Assembly: GCA_949373145.1 (NCBI GenBank)
Contig: CASICI010000025.1
Coordinates: forward strand, 1 to 64,000
Reading direction: 5' to 3'
From: an uncultured Phycisphaerales bacterium
GTDB lineage: Bacteria > Planctomycetota > Phycisphaerae > Phycisphaerales > SM1A02
Length of the DNA: 64,000 nucleotides
Part shown: one piece after another, positions 53,001-60,663 of the stretch
How positions within the stretch are numbered: the first letter of the stretch is position 1
How the letters are laid out: the number at the start of each line of letters is the position of its first letter
Position numbers and translations under genes: made by a program
Notes under the pieces: model-generated
What the model was told of the DNA's origin: nothing
The model's database searches: none
Seen by the model: the letters and a program-made list of their open reading frames with translations, nothing else

Positions 53001-54275
53001 GACGTAGAACGAGCCGATGTTCGATTTTCGCTGAGCTTCGGCGATTCCTTCATCGGTGATCGTCGCCTTCTTCTTGTCCAGCTCGATCTCGTAGTACTGG
53101 GTGAAACGATCTCGTTCCGATTCGAGCCTGGGGAGTTCCTCTCGCCTGGCGTTCAGCTTGTCCTTCAAGCCGGGAATGAGTGACTTCTCCGACGCATTTC
53201 TGATGTCCCCTTCGATGCCTGCGATGTTGACCAGGCAGGTGTCGACCTTCTGATCGGCTGTGTTCCAGGCAACCTGCTTGTCCACGAGATGTCGTGCCAG
53301 TTGGTCGGCCAGTTCGTATCTCGGTCGTGTCTGGTGTGCCAGGCCCGAGATGATCAGGGGGGTTCGAGCCTCGTCGATGAGCGTGGAGTCGACTTCGTCG
53401 ACGATCGCGTACTCATGCTTCTTCTGAAACTGCATCTCCGCATCCAGTTTCATGTTGTCGCGCAGGTAGTCGAATCCGAATTCACTGGTGGTTCCGTAGA
53501 TTGCATCACAGGTGTAGGCGAGTTTCTTCTCATCAGGGGTCTGCATGTGTTGCGGATGAATCGCCCCGACGGTCAATCCCATCGCTCGATAGAACGGGAA
53601 GACCCAGTCTCGGTCACGTTGCACCAGGTAGTCGTTGACGGTGATGACGTGGACCTGCTTCTCCTCGATGCATGCCAGGTAGGAGGCCAGCGGGGCGACG
53701 ATCGTCTTTCCTTCACCGGTCTTCATTTCCGCGATCTTGCCCTGGGAGAGCACGACGCCGCCGATCAACTGGACATCGAAGGGGCGAGCTCTGAAGGGTG
53801 GCTTCGAGTCCGGATAGAGTTCGCGCACCGCGTGGTAGATCTCGACCGGGATATCGACCAGCTGCCACGCAGGAGTCGGTTCGGAGCAACCGGCAAGTGC
53901 GCCTTCAGGCGGCGCATCCTCCATGCTTTCCATCTTCGCCCTGGTCTGATCGAACAGAGCTCGCACCGATTCAGGAAGCGTGTCGCGATCGAACTCCTCC
54001 GCGGGATTGAAGATGTTTCGAATTCCCACCGAACGGTCCATCGCCTCACGAGCGACCGCGAAGATCTCCGGGATCATGTCGTAGGCGGCTTCGCCGTTTT
54101 GGACGCGGTTGCGGAATTCGGAGGTCTTCGCCTTGAGTTCCTGATCCGTGAGATCCACATAGTCACGTTCAATCGCGTTGATCTTCGAGACTCTGCTGAG
54201 GTAATGCTTGACCATTCGGTCGTTACGTGTGCCGAATGTCTTCTTCAAAACGCTACCGATGATTGGGACGGCCAT
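50082..54275 (-). CDS. secA: Preprotein translocase ATPase SecA (extra-long form)
   Basis: SecA drives preproteins through SecYEG. The protein (1,397 residues from the ATG at 54275, GAAAGG upstream) is far longer than the roughly 900 of E. coli. The motor is intact: '[35 protein letters not shown]' (Walker A), '[16 protein letters not shown]', '[22 protein letters not shown]', '[12 protein letters not shown]', '[15 protein letters not shown]', '[16 protein letters not shown]' and '[23 protein letters not shown]'. Extra length lies in an insert after the Walker B region, another near 670-760 and an enlarged helical scaffold region. The C-terminal SEC-C zinc motif is absent; an Ala/Pro/Gln-rich linker leads to '[34 protein letters not shown]'. 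The frame is clean over 4.2 kb. Confidence 0.95.
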   Translation of the reverse strand: [1397 protein letters not shown]

Positions 54276-54407
54276 GGCTTGATGCCTTTCAAATGACACC
54301 ATCGAGTGATGTCGATCAGATTCTTGAGTTCGTGTCGCGTGTCGAGCTTCATCCTGGAAGTCGACGCCACCTTTGTGTGTATTGCGCGCCCTGGGGCGCC
54401 TTCGAGC

Positions 54408-54866
54408 TCAGGCTCGGTGGGGTGGTGGCAGGTTTCGACGCTCTTTCGCGTCGGTCAGCGCGCGGTCTTCCCGGGGTGCTGTGTCGTGGGATTCTCCAGC
54501 CGGGGCAGGCGAGAGCGTGTACCCATCGATCTCACATGAGACCTCACTGCAGAGCAGCAGATCCTGTGCGGTCACATGAACGCCATGGATCATCGAATCG
54601 CGATTCGACAACGTATTGGAGCGGGCGCCCGATGTCTGCACCTGGAACGTGGCCCCGGATGCGATCAACAGCATGATCGCAAGCAGCGCGGCATTCGCCG
54701 TGTGGTCACTTCTTCGATCAGGATTCGTGCTGTTCAGACGCAATTGTTTATTTCCTCGATTCGGACGCCGTGTCCGCTCTGCAAGTATCTCTCGCTTTTC
54801 AGTCTCAGGCAAGCGGCAGATCGTAGAGAAGCCAAGTACCTTTGAATCATGAGCATCCTCAGTCAC
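54408..54866 (-). CDS. Possible small membrane protein of unknown function
   Basis: This ORF is the only gene-like content in the roughly 570-base gap between secA and the PqqB-like gene. It has one hydrophobic helix ('ANAALLAIMLLIASGATFQV') preceded by a basic stretch and followed by 'IHGVHVTAQDLLLCSEVSCEIDGYTL' and a charged tail. The first 18 bases overlap the divergent neighbour, so the true start is probably internal. No family is recognised and no Shine-Dalgarno stands out. The single helix with basic N-terminal side is what a small inner-membrane protein would look like, but a chance ORF is quite possible. Confidence 0.35.
   Translation of the reverse strand: MTEDAHDSKVLGFSTICRLPETEKREILAERTRRPNRGNKQLRLNSTNPDRRSDHTANAALLAIMLLIASGATFQVQTSGARSNTLSNRDSMIHGVHVTAQDLLLCSEVSCEIDGYTLSPAPAGESHDTAPREDRALTDAKERRNLPPPHRA
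54837..54842 (+). promoter_or_regulatory. Weak -10-like box (TACCTT) six bases before a start codon
   Basis: TACCTT-TGAATC-ATG keeps the recurring spacing, although the hexamer is a poor match to TATAAT. No Shine-Dalgarno precedes the ATG at 54849. Confidence 0.3.
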
Positions 54867-55823
54867 ATTTTCGTCGTTCTGTGCCTCGTACTTCAGGTTC
54901 CGGTCGACGAATCAGTCGATTTGGTCCTCGATTCGGCCGTTTCCGCACCCCAGTACGAGGTCGTGGTCCTCGGACGTGCCCAGGACGGGGGCATGCCCCA
55001 CGTCGGCTGTGAACGGCCCTGCTGTGTCGAGGCGAGGATCACTGGTCGTCGTGAGTTGCCGGCTTCCCTGGGGATCATCGATCGTGCCTCAGGAAAGCTT
55101 CTCCTCATCGAGGCCACCCCAGCCATTGATGAGCAGATTTCCATGCTTCATGCCCTTGCAGGCGTCGAAGGCAGAGGCCGGATGCCCGTGGACGGTGTTC
55201 TGCTCACCCATGCGCACATCGGTCATTATCTCGGGCTGGCTCATTTCGGCCGTGAGGTCGCTTCGACGCACTCCGTGCCGGTTCACGTCAGCCCGCGATT
55301 CGCGGCGTATCTCCGAGCGAACGGACCATGGTCGCAATTGATCGATCTCAAGCAGATCATTCTCAAGACATTCGAACCAGGTGTCCGGTTCGAGATTCTC
55401 CCCGGGCTCTGGATCGAGCCCGTCGCGGTGCCTCATCGAGATGAATTCTCCGACACGATGGCGTATCGAATTCATGGTCCAGACAAGACGGTCTTGTTCG
55501 TTCCGGACATCGATCGCTGGGACGCCCCTTCCGTCGGACCTGATTTCATCGACCGTCTGTTCGACGGCGTCGATCTCGCCTACGTCGATGCGACCTTCTA
55601 CGACGGTCGCGAAATTCCCGGTCGCAATCTCATGATGATTCCTCATCCACCGATGATCGATTCGATGGAGCGTTTCGCCGAGCACGTCAGAAATGCTCCG
55701 GGATCAATACGTTTCATTCATCTCAACCACACGAACCCGGCTCTGCATGATGAGTCCGTCATCGAAGAGGTGACCAGGCAGGGATTCCTGATCGCACGCC
55801 CGAAAGAGCGTACGGCGTTGTGA
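54849..55823 (+). CDS. PqqB-like metallo-beta-lactamase-fold hydrolase
   Basis: The 324-residue protein has a hydrophobic N-terminus that looks like a signal peptide or anchor ('ILSHIFVVLCLVLQV'), then a metallo-beta-lactamase fold. 'VVLGRAQDGGMPHVGCERPCC' is the Cys-containing start typical of the PqqB-like branch. The metal loop is 'LLTHAHIGHYLGLAHFGREV', with HxHxGH in place of the usual HxHxDH. 'AVPHRDEFSDTMAYRIHG' and 'RFIHLNHTNP' supply later His ligands, and 'LFVPDIDRWD' the bridging acid. No other PQQ genes are present, so it is probably a related hydrolase, not a PQQ synthesis protein. It is followed by a CAT tRNA on the other strand. Confidence 0.82.
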   Translation: MSILSHIFVVLCLVLQVPVDESVDLVLDSAVSAPQYEVVVLGRAQDGGMPHVGCERPCCVEARITGRRELPASLGIIDRASGKLLLIEATPAIDEQISMLHALAGVEGRGRMPVDGVLLTHAHIGHYLGLAHFGREVASTHSVPVHVSPRFAAYLRANGPWSQLIDLKQIILKTFEPGVRFEILPGLWIEPVAVPHRDEFSDTMAYRIHGPDKTVLFVPDIDRWDAPSVGPDFIDRLFDGVDLAYVDATFYDGREIPGRNLMMIPHPPMIDSMERFAEHVRNAPGSIRFIHLNHTNPALHDESVIEEVTRQGFLIARPKERTAL

Positions 55824-55828
55824 GGGAA

Positions 55829-55902
55829 TGGGCCGGCCCGGATTCGAACCGGGGTCTCGCCGATTATGAGTCGGGGGCTCTGGACCACTGAGCTACCAGC
55901 CC
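55829..55902 (-). tRNA. tRNA with CAT anticodon (Met or lysidine-modified Ile2)
   Basis: On the minus strand the cloverleaf has acceptor GGGCTGG/CCGGCCC, D arm AGCTC/GAGC, anticodon arm CCGAC-TCATAAT-CGG type with anticodon CAT, and T arm CCCGG-TTCGAAT-CCGGG. It lacks the initiator's three G-C anticodon-stem pairs and mismatched acceptor end. The C-G-containing anticodon stem around ACTCATAAT resembles Ile2 of E. coli, but elongator Met cannot be excluded. CTGACC and TATCTT, 18 bases apart, lie upstream as a possible promoter. Confidence 0.9.
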
Positions 55903-55937
55903 TGCGGTATCAAGATACACGCAGATGGCTGCAGAGG

Positions 55938-56654
55938 TCAGGCCGGCAATTTCGATTCGACCAGTTCCTGATTCGAGCTGATGGTCCGAGCCTTGAGGGT
56001 CTGTTCCGAAATGATGCTGATCCGGGGAGCTGGCAGAGTGTCTTCCGGCACGGCTGTGATCTGAAATCCGACGTAATGGAGTGAGCGGATGATGTCGTCA
56101 TCCTCGGATGTCTCCTTGGCCTCATCGAGGATCATGTTGACTCTCCGCAGGTGCCGTCTGATCTCATCGTATTGTTCATCCGAGAGTTTCTCCCATCTGA
56201 AGAAACTCAAGTCATCACTCAAGTCGGATGGTGTCTGTGATGAAAGTGAGCATTCGGCTTCTCGAATCCAATTCTTTCGCAGATGCGAGACTCGATCGAC
56301 ATCCACTTTGGAATTCGGGTTGTATCGCAGACTGATCTGGTCCAAGGCTGCAACATAGATGGCCGGCGCTCTTCTGGCCACGCCTTCCCGATGTCCGGCG
56401 GACTTGATGAGTCCATGGGATTCGAGTGTTCTGATGTGGTAGTACAGGTTGACGGGATTCGTGCCCGTCACCTGTGCGAGCTCGTTGATGGTCAGTCCTT
56501 TGGATCTTCTCACCATCTCGAACAGGCGCATCCTGTAAGGTGAATCGATTACGCGCCAGACCGAATCATCGCTGATGTCAAGGCAGTTGTGCGGGGTTTG
56601 CGGTTGCTCTGTCTTCCAGTCCAGCGAAGGATTTACAGCAAATTCAAGTGTCAT
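55938..56654 (-). CDS. ArsR-like winged-helix transcriptional regulator
   Basis: The 238-residue protein has a winged helix-turn-helix at about residues 28-100 ('VWRVIDSPYRMRLFEMVRRSKGLTINELAQVTGTNPVNLYYHIRTLESHGLIKSAGHREG'), close to ArsR/HTH_20 regulators that respond to a ligand or partner. The C-terminal half ('SFFRWEKLSDEQYDEIRRHLRRVNMILDEAKETSEDDD') is helical and probably a dimerisation or sensing part. No metal-binding Cys pair is visible. GGAGCGAG precedes the ATG. Target unknown; it stands alone between the CAT tRNA and the DUF3299 operon, which reads the same way. Confidence 0.82.
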   Translation of the reverse strand: MTLEFAVNPSLDWKTEQPQTPHNCLDISDDSVWRVIDSPYRMRLFEMVRRSKGLTINELAQVTGTNPVNLYYHIRTLESHGLIKSAGHREGVARRAPAIYVAALDQISLRYNPNSKVDVDRVSHLRKNWIREAECSLSSQTPSDLSDDLSFFRWEKLSDEQYDEIRRHLRRVNMILDEAKETSEDDDIIRSLHYVGFQITAVPEDTLPAPRISIISEQTLKARTISSNQELVESKLPA

Positions 56655-56836
56655 CTCTCGCTCCAGATTTTGGCAGGCAAAAAACTCGCGCTCTCATCTT
56701 TCCAAAAGAGAGACGGTGAAACAAGGACAAAGAATGAATATTGTCCGCTCGCGAAGCGGGAAGTGGGGCGTGACGAATCATCAGTTCGTGACGTGTGTCT
56801 GATGACGTGAAAGTCGTCGCTTACGCCATTGTCCCA

Positions 56837-57667
56837 CTAGAGTCCGGGTTGGAGCGTGCCTTCTTCAAGCAGATACAGCCCCACAAGCCAGTCCTCGATC
56901 AGGTAGGGATCCACTTTCAGTCGTCCGGTAATAGATCCGAACGAGATGGCATGTTTCGGGCCCCTCATGACGGCTTCGTTCAAGCCGACTTCGATGGCAT
57001 CGAACGGGGTGGGTGGGACGCCGATGCAGCACCCGTCCCATTGATTGAGCATGATCAGGAGTTCCGTCGTCTTTCCGCTGACAAGTGGAAAGACCGTGTA
57101 CCCCGAGATGTCGACCCATGCGCCATCGAGAAGTGCGATTCGTTGTGGAATCTCGTTCTGCCCCAGGCGTGGTGCATAGGTGTCGCCGGCACTGTAGAGA
57201 TATTCCCAGCTTGGTCGGTATGGGTTCTCCTTGGTGCCTTCGCCCTGGAGGGTGAATTCGCCATCCACTTTCAGCTCGTCCGGTGTGACGCGCCTGATGT
57301 CACCCTCGACGATCGTCGCCGAGGCGATCACTCGATCCATTCCCAGCGTGAGAGTCTCGCCGGTGTCCTGCGAGCTCTGCTCGTCCGAGTCACCTGCTGC
57401 CGGAGTTGCGGTGGGCTGCGAAGTGCTTTCAACCATCGTGGCTGAATCCATCAGGTCCTCGACCAGGGACTCGACTGGGTCGTTTGTTGCGGTATCCCCA
57501 TCGGGAGTCCCGGGGGAGACGTCTGAAACAGCCTCGGCTGGGAGCGCGGCGGTGGTGGGAGTCGACGGGGTCGACGTCATGGACACACTTGATTCGTCAT
57601 CGGACAGAAACATCGTGGTGATCGCACCGATGAAGACGGCGAAGATGAGAATCCAGAGAGTTCGCAA
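56837..57667 (-). CDS. Membrane-anchored DUF3299 protein
   Basis: The C-terminal domain matches DUF3299: 'RIALLDGAWVDISGYTVFPLVSGKTTELLIMLNQWDGCCIGVPPTPFDAIEVGL', with the conserved 'GxVxPL' and 'C-x-G-V-P-P-T-P'. The N-terminus is one membrane helix ('LRTLWILIFAVFIGAITTMFL') followed by about 90 residues of low-complexity Ser/Thr/Pro/Asp linker, so the domain is probably periplasmic. I prefer a TTG start at 57667 because GAAAGGA lies eight bases before it; the track ATG at 57748 overlaps the permease gene by 32 bases. It is the last gene of an ABC transporter operon whose set (ATPase, permease, DUF3299) resembles the zinc-regulated zrg loci described in Vibrio. Confidence 0.78.
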   Translation of the reverse strand: MRTLWILIFAVFIGAITTMFLSDDESSVSMTSTPSTPTTAALPAEAVSDVSPGTPDGDTATNDPVESLVEDLMDSATMVESTSQPTATPAAGDSDEQSSQDTGETLTLGMDRVIASATIVEGDIRRVTPDELKVDGEFTLQGEGTKENPYRPSWEYLYSAGDTYAPRLGQNEIPQRIALLDGAWVDISGYTVFPLVSGKTTELLIMLNQWDGCCIGVPPTPFDAIEVGLNEAVMRGPKHAISFGSITGRLKVDPYLIEDWLVGLYLLEEGTLQPGL

Positions 57668-57716
57668 AGGGGGTGTCCTTTCTCGAACCTTCCGGTTCAA
57701 GGGTGCTTGGTGCTCA

Positions 57717-59182
57717 TCATGCCATGGGGCGGAGGTTCTCGGCAACACTGGTTCTGTACGCTCGGATCGCCGGTGCCACGCCGGCGAGTGCCGCCAGAGC
57801 CATCGTCGCAGCGATCACCAGAAGAATCGTTCTGCCATCCAGCGATGGATCGATCACGATACCCAGTCTTGCACGCAATTGGTCTGCGATGGCCAGAGAG
57901 CCAGCCCAGCAGACGATGATTCCCATCAGGGCGCCAAGCATTCCAATGAGTACCGACTCGGTGATCACAAGGCCGAAGATTCGCTCCCGTGAGCAGCCAA
58001 GGACCCGCAGAATCGCGATCTGTCGCCTGCGTTGTTCCATGGAATTCCAGAGGGCGAGCAGGATTCCAATTCCCGAGGAGGCCAGGACGGCCCATGCCAT
58101 CGCCACGAGCAGTCGATCCACGTTTCCTACGATGGCGAAGAGTCGATCCACCTGATTGCTGGGAGACGCCACGGTGATCGAGGTGTCCTTGCGAAGCATG
58201 TCGAATGCTTGTGGAAGAATCGGGGAGACCGCCCCGCCTGGCCGACTCGGCGTCGACAGCAGGATGCCGGTGATCAACTTGTCTTCGGGGAGAAGGTCTT
58301 CGACTTCGAGCTTCGGATGTGCATGATCGTGTCCGTGGTCATGATCGTGTCCGTGATCATGATCGTGTCCGTGGTCATGATCGTGTCCGTGGATCATGAT
58401 CGTGATCGCGTCGGTCATGATCGTGTGCGTCATCATGGTCATGTCCGTGGTCATGATCGTGTGTCGTGCTCATGATCGTGTCCGTCATCATGAGCATGTC
58501 CGTGGTCATGACCGCCATCTCCAGCGTGGGCATGCCGATCTTCGGCGTGAAGCACCCATGACCCGGTGAGATCGGTATAGATCGCTCGGTCGTGACTCGA
58601 TTCCGTCGGTGCGAGAATGCCAACCACCTCGAAGAGGTGTGAATCGTGGACATGATCGGTTTCGCGGGAATTCCCGAAGCCATGAGTCAGGGCAACCTTG
58701 TCGCCCATCTTCAGGTCACTTTTTCTGGCAGCTTCAGCGCCGACGACGAGCTCGTACGGGCGGGCGAACCGCCTGCCTTCCTCGAACGACCAGGCCACGC
58801 CGTCCACGGGTTGGAACGCGGTGAAGAAGTCGCTGTTGGTCGCCACCACCGGGACGCCCATGTAGGAGTCGCCCAACTGCGTCGGCACGGCCCATGCCCA
58901 GGGAAAACTCGCGACGATCTCCTCGTACTTTTCAAGTGAGATCGAGTTTCGCGGCGGGCTTGCATAGAACAGGCCGTTGAGCACGGATTCAAGCGGGCTG
59001 GCATCTCTGCTGACCAGCAGCTGCGCATTACCCGTTCCTCTGGCGAACGCACGTTCACCCGAGGTTCTCAACATCAGCAGGGCCATGAGAAGACCGACTG
59101 CGATGGCGACCGTCAGAACGGTGACCACCGTGGAGAAGAGTCTCACCTTCAAGCTTCTTAGAATGATCGATAGATCGGTCAA
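57717..59182 (-). CDS. FtsX/MacB-type ABC permease with His-rich loop (frameshifted in repeat)
   Basis: Two ORFs make one permease of about 488 residues. The first (58451-59182) has the first helix ('LFSTVVTVLTVAIAVGLLMALLML') and the start of the periplasmic domain. The second (57717-58454) has the last three helices ('LLVAMAWAVLASSGIGILLALW', 'FGLVITESVLIGMLGALMGIIVCWAGSLAIA', 'ILLVIAATMALAALAGVAPAIRAY') with the FtsX-type 'RRRQIAILRVLGCSRERIF'. Between them lies a His/Asp-rich loop of about 70 residues ('HDHGHAHDDGHDHEHD...HGHDHDHGHDHDHGHDHAHP') split by two single-base insertions near 58460 and 58400. The loop should bind Zn2+, Cu2+ or Ni2+. The ATPase gene overlaps its start by four bases. 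Confidence 0.8.
58322..58515. repeat. Degenerate 18-bp tandem repeats coding for a His/Asp-rich loop
   Basis: The unit ATCGTGTCCGTGGTCATG (minus strand: CATGACCACGGACACGAT) recurs with small changes and encodes D-H-G-H-D-H in the permease gene. Frameshifts occur inside the array, as expected from slippage or from sequencing error in repeats. Confidence 0.8.
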
Positions 59183-59850
59183 TCGAGTGCCTCCACCCTT
59201 TCAAATGCTTCCTTGAGCGACGGGTCGTGGCTGGTGCACAGTAAGGCGGCCCATCCTCGGCATGATTCTCGAATCAGGTCGATCGCGGTTCGCGCGTTCT
59301 CGGGGTCGAGACTCGCGGTGGGTTCGTCCGCCAGCACGAGTGCCGGACGCGGGGCAAGTGCCCGTGCCACGGCGACTCTCTGTTGCTGTCCGACACTCAG
59401 CTCTCCCGGCATGGCGCCGGGTCGTTCGATGCCGAGTCGTTCGAGCAACGTGTCGGTGCGTCGGCGATGCTCGCTCGAGGGGCTTCCCGAGAACAGAAGG
59501 GCGAGTTCGATGTTCTCTCGTGCGGTAAACCCCTCCAACAGATTGAAGGTCTGGAAGATCATCCCGATGGATCTGCCGCGGAATCGATCCCGGGCGGCTC
59601 CGTCGAGGCGGGTGATGTCCTCACCGCCAATGTGAATTTGGCCACCATCCGGTTGGATCAAGCCCGCGATCAGCCCGAGGAGGGTGCTTTTTCCGGAGCC
59701 TGAGGCACCGACAAGAAGGACTTCCTCGGCTTCGGCGAGTGTGAAGTGAGGCATCTCAAGGGTGAATCGTGCGCCGTCGCTTCTGCCGTGGGTGAAACGA
59801 AGTTCAGTGATCTGCAGTGCCGATCCGGTACTGGTGGGTGTATCTGACAT
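59179..59850 (-). CDS. ABC transporter ATP-binding protein (LolD/MacB type)
   Basis: The 223-residue ATPase has Walker A 'LLVGASGSGKSTLLGLIAGLIQPDGG', Q-loop 'GMIFQTFNLLEGFTARENIELALLF', the signature 'LSVGQQQRVAVARALA' and Walker B 'ALVLADEPTASLDPENA', with the switch His in 'CTSHDPSLKE'. The spacing and 'FQTFNLLEGFTARENI' place it in the LolD/MacB/FtsE-like group that pairs with FtsX-type permeases such as the next gene. Such systems usually act as mechanotransmitters or lipoprotein movers rather than channels. It is the first gene of the operon and has TATGAT six bases before its ATG. Confidence 0.9.
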   Translation of the reverse strand: MSDTPTSTGSALQITELRFTHGRSDGARFTLEMPHFTLAEAEEVLLVGASGSGKSTLLGLIAGLIQPDGGQIHIGGEDITRLDGAARDRFRGRSIGMIFQTFNLLEGFTARENIELALLFSGSPSSEHRRRTDTLLERLGIERPGAMPGELSVGQQQRVAVARALAPRPALVLADEPTASLDPENARTAIDLIRESCRGWAALLCTSHDPSLKEAFERVEALD

Positions 59851-59856
59851 ACCGAC

Positions 59857-59862
59857 ATCATA
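59857..59862 (-). promoter_or_regulatory. -10 box (TATGAT) six bases before the ABC ATPase start codon
   Basis: On the minus strand TATGAT-GTCGGT-ATG has the recurring leaderless geometry and no Shine-Dalgarno. It would be the promoter of the ATPase-permease-DUF3299 operon. Confidence 0.5.
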
Positions 59863-59926
59863 GCGGTGAAATCGGACTTGAAGGATCCTTTCGAACCGGT
59901 TCGCCTCTCGTTACTGTGGTGCATTC

Positions 59927-60646
59927 ATGAGCCAGAAAGCCTCTCAAACCTCGATCTTTCACAAGGTGACCCATGGAGCCGGTCTCGGTCACTACGGCTG
60001 GCTGCTCATCGCTTTGATCTGCACCGTCTTTTTCGCTCCGATGCTTCAGGATTATCGAGTGGGAATCAGAGTCGCCGATCTGATCAGTGGCACTGTGATG
60101 GTTGCAGGCGTCCTTTCCGCCATCACGAAACGGATACATGTCCTGTTGCTGACGGGGATCGCGGTCCTCGCGCTCGCGGCTCGCTTCATCGACCCCTTCG
60201 TGGACACAACTTTGACGGCACTGATCGCCGAAGTCATGTCGTTCTTCTTCCTTGTGAGCGTCTTCGCGATCATTCTGAAGGACATCTTCAGAACGTCCGA
60301 CGTCTCCACGAACACGCTCGTGGGCAGTGTCTGCGGCTACCTGATTCTTTCGACCGTTTTCGCCTCGGTCTACACCTTCCTGGTGATTCTGCATCCGGAT
60401 TCCTTCCTGATCAACACGGGGCTCAATGTCAAGCCGTCGTTATTGGGAGAGGATTCGTCACACTACGGGCTCACGAATTACTTCTCGATCATCACGCTGA
60501 CGACGGTGGGGTTCGGAGACATCGTTCCGCAGAACACCTACGCTCGAACGGTCGTGTCCGTCGAGGCCATCTCGGGCCAGATCTACATGACGGTGATCGT
60601 CGCCCGTCTGGTCGGCCTGCATCTCTCTCGTTCGATCAGGGGTTGA
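59927..60646 (+). CDS. Potassium-channel-like membrane protein
   Basis: The 239-residue protein has about five to six membrane helices and a pore loop with a K+ selectivity filter, 'TNYFSIITLTTVGFGDIVPQNTYARTVV', before the last helix 'ISGQIYMTVIVARLVGLHL'. The earlier helices lack the regularly spaced Arg of a voltage sensor, so it is a non-voltage-gated two-pore-helix (Ion_trans_2) channel with extra helices. There is no cytoplasmic RCK/TrkA domain. It should work as a tetramer in the inner membrane. No Shine-Dalgarno stands out at the ATG. A gene of unknown function follows after 17 bases. Confidence 0.85.
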   Translation: MSQKASQTSIFHKVTHGAGLGHYGWLLIALICTVFFAPMLQDYRVGIRVADLISGTVMVAGVLSAITKRIHVLLLTGIAVLALAARFIDPFVDTTLTALIAEVMSFFFLVSVFAIILKDIFRTSDVSTNTLVGSVCGYLILSTVFASVYTFLVILHPDSFLINTGLNVKPSLLGEDSSHYGLTNYFSIITLTTVGFGDIVPQNTYARTVVSVEAISGQIYMTVIVARLVGLHLSRSIRG

Positions 60647-60663
60647 CCCAGGAGTTCCGCTGC

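Noticed and set aside
58322-58515. Regular repeats that could suggest a CRISPR array
   Set aside because: Units are contiguous, 18 bp, without unique spacers, and encode a His/Asp-rich stretch in frame with a permease gene.
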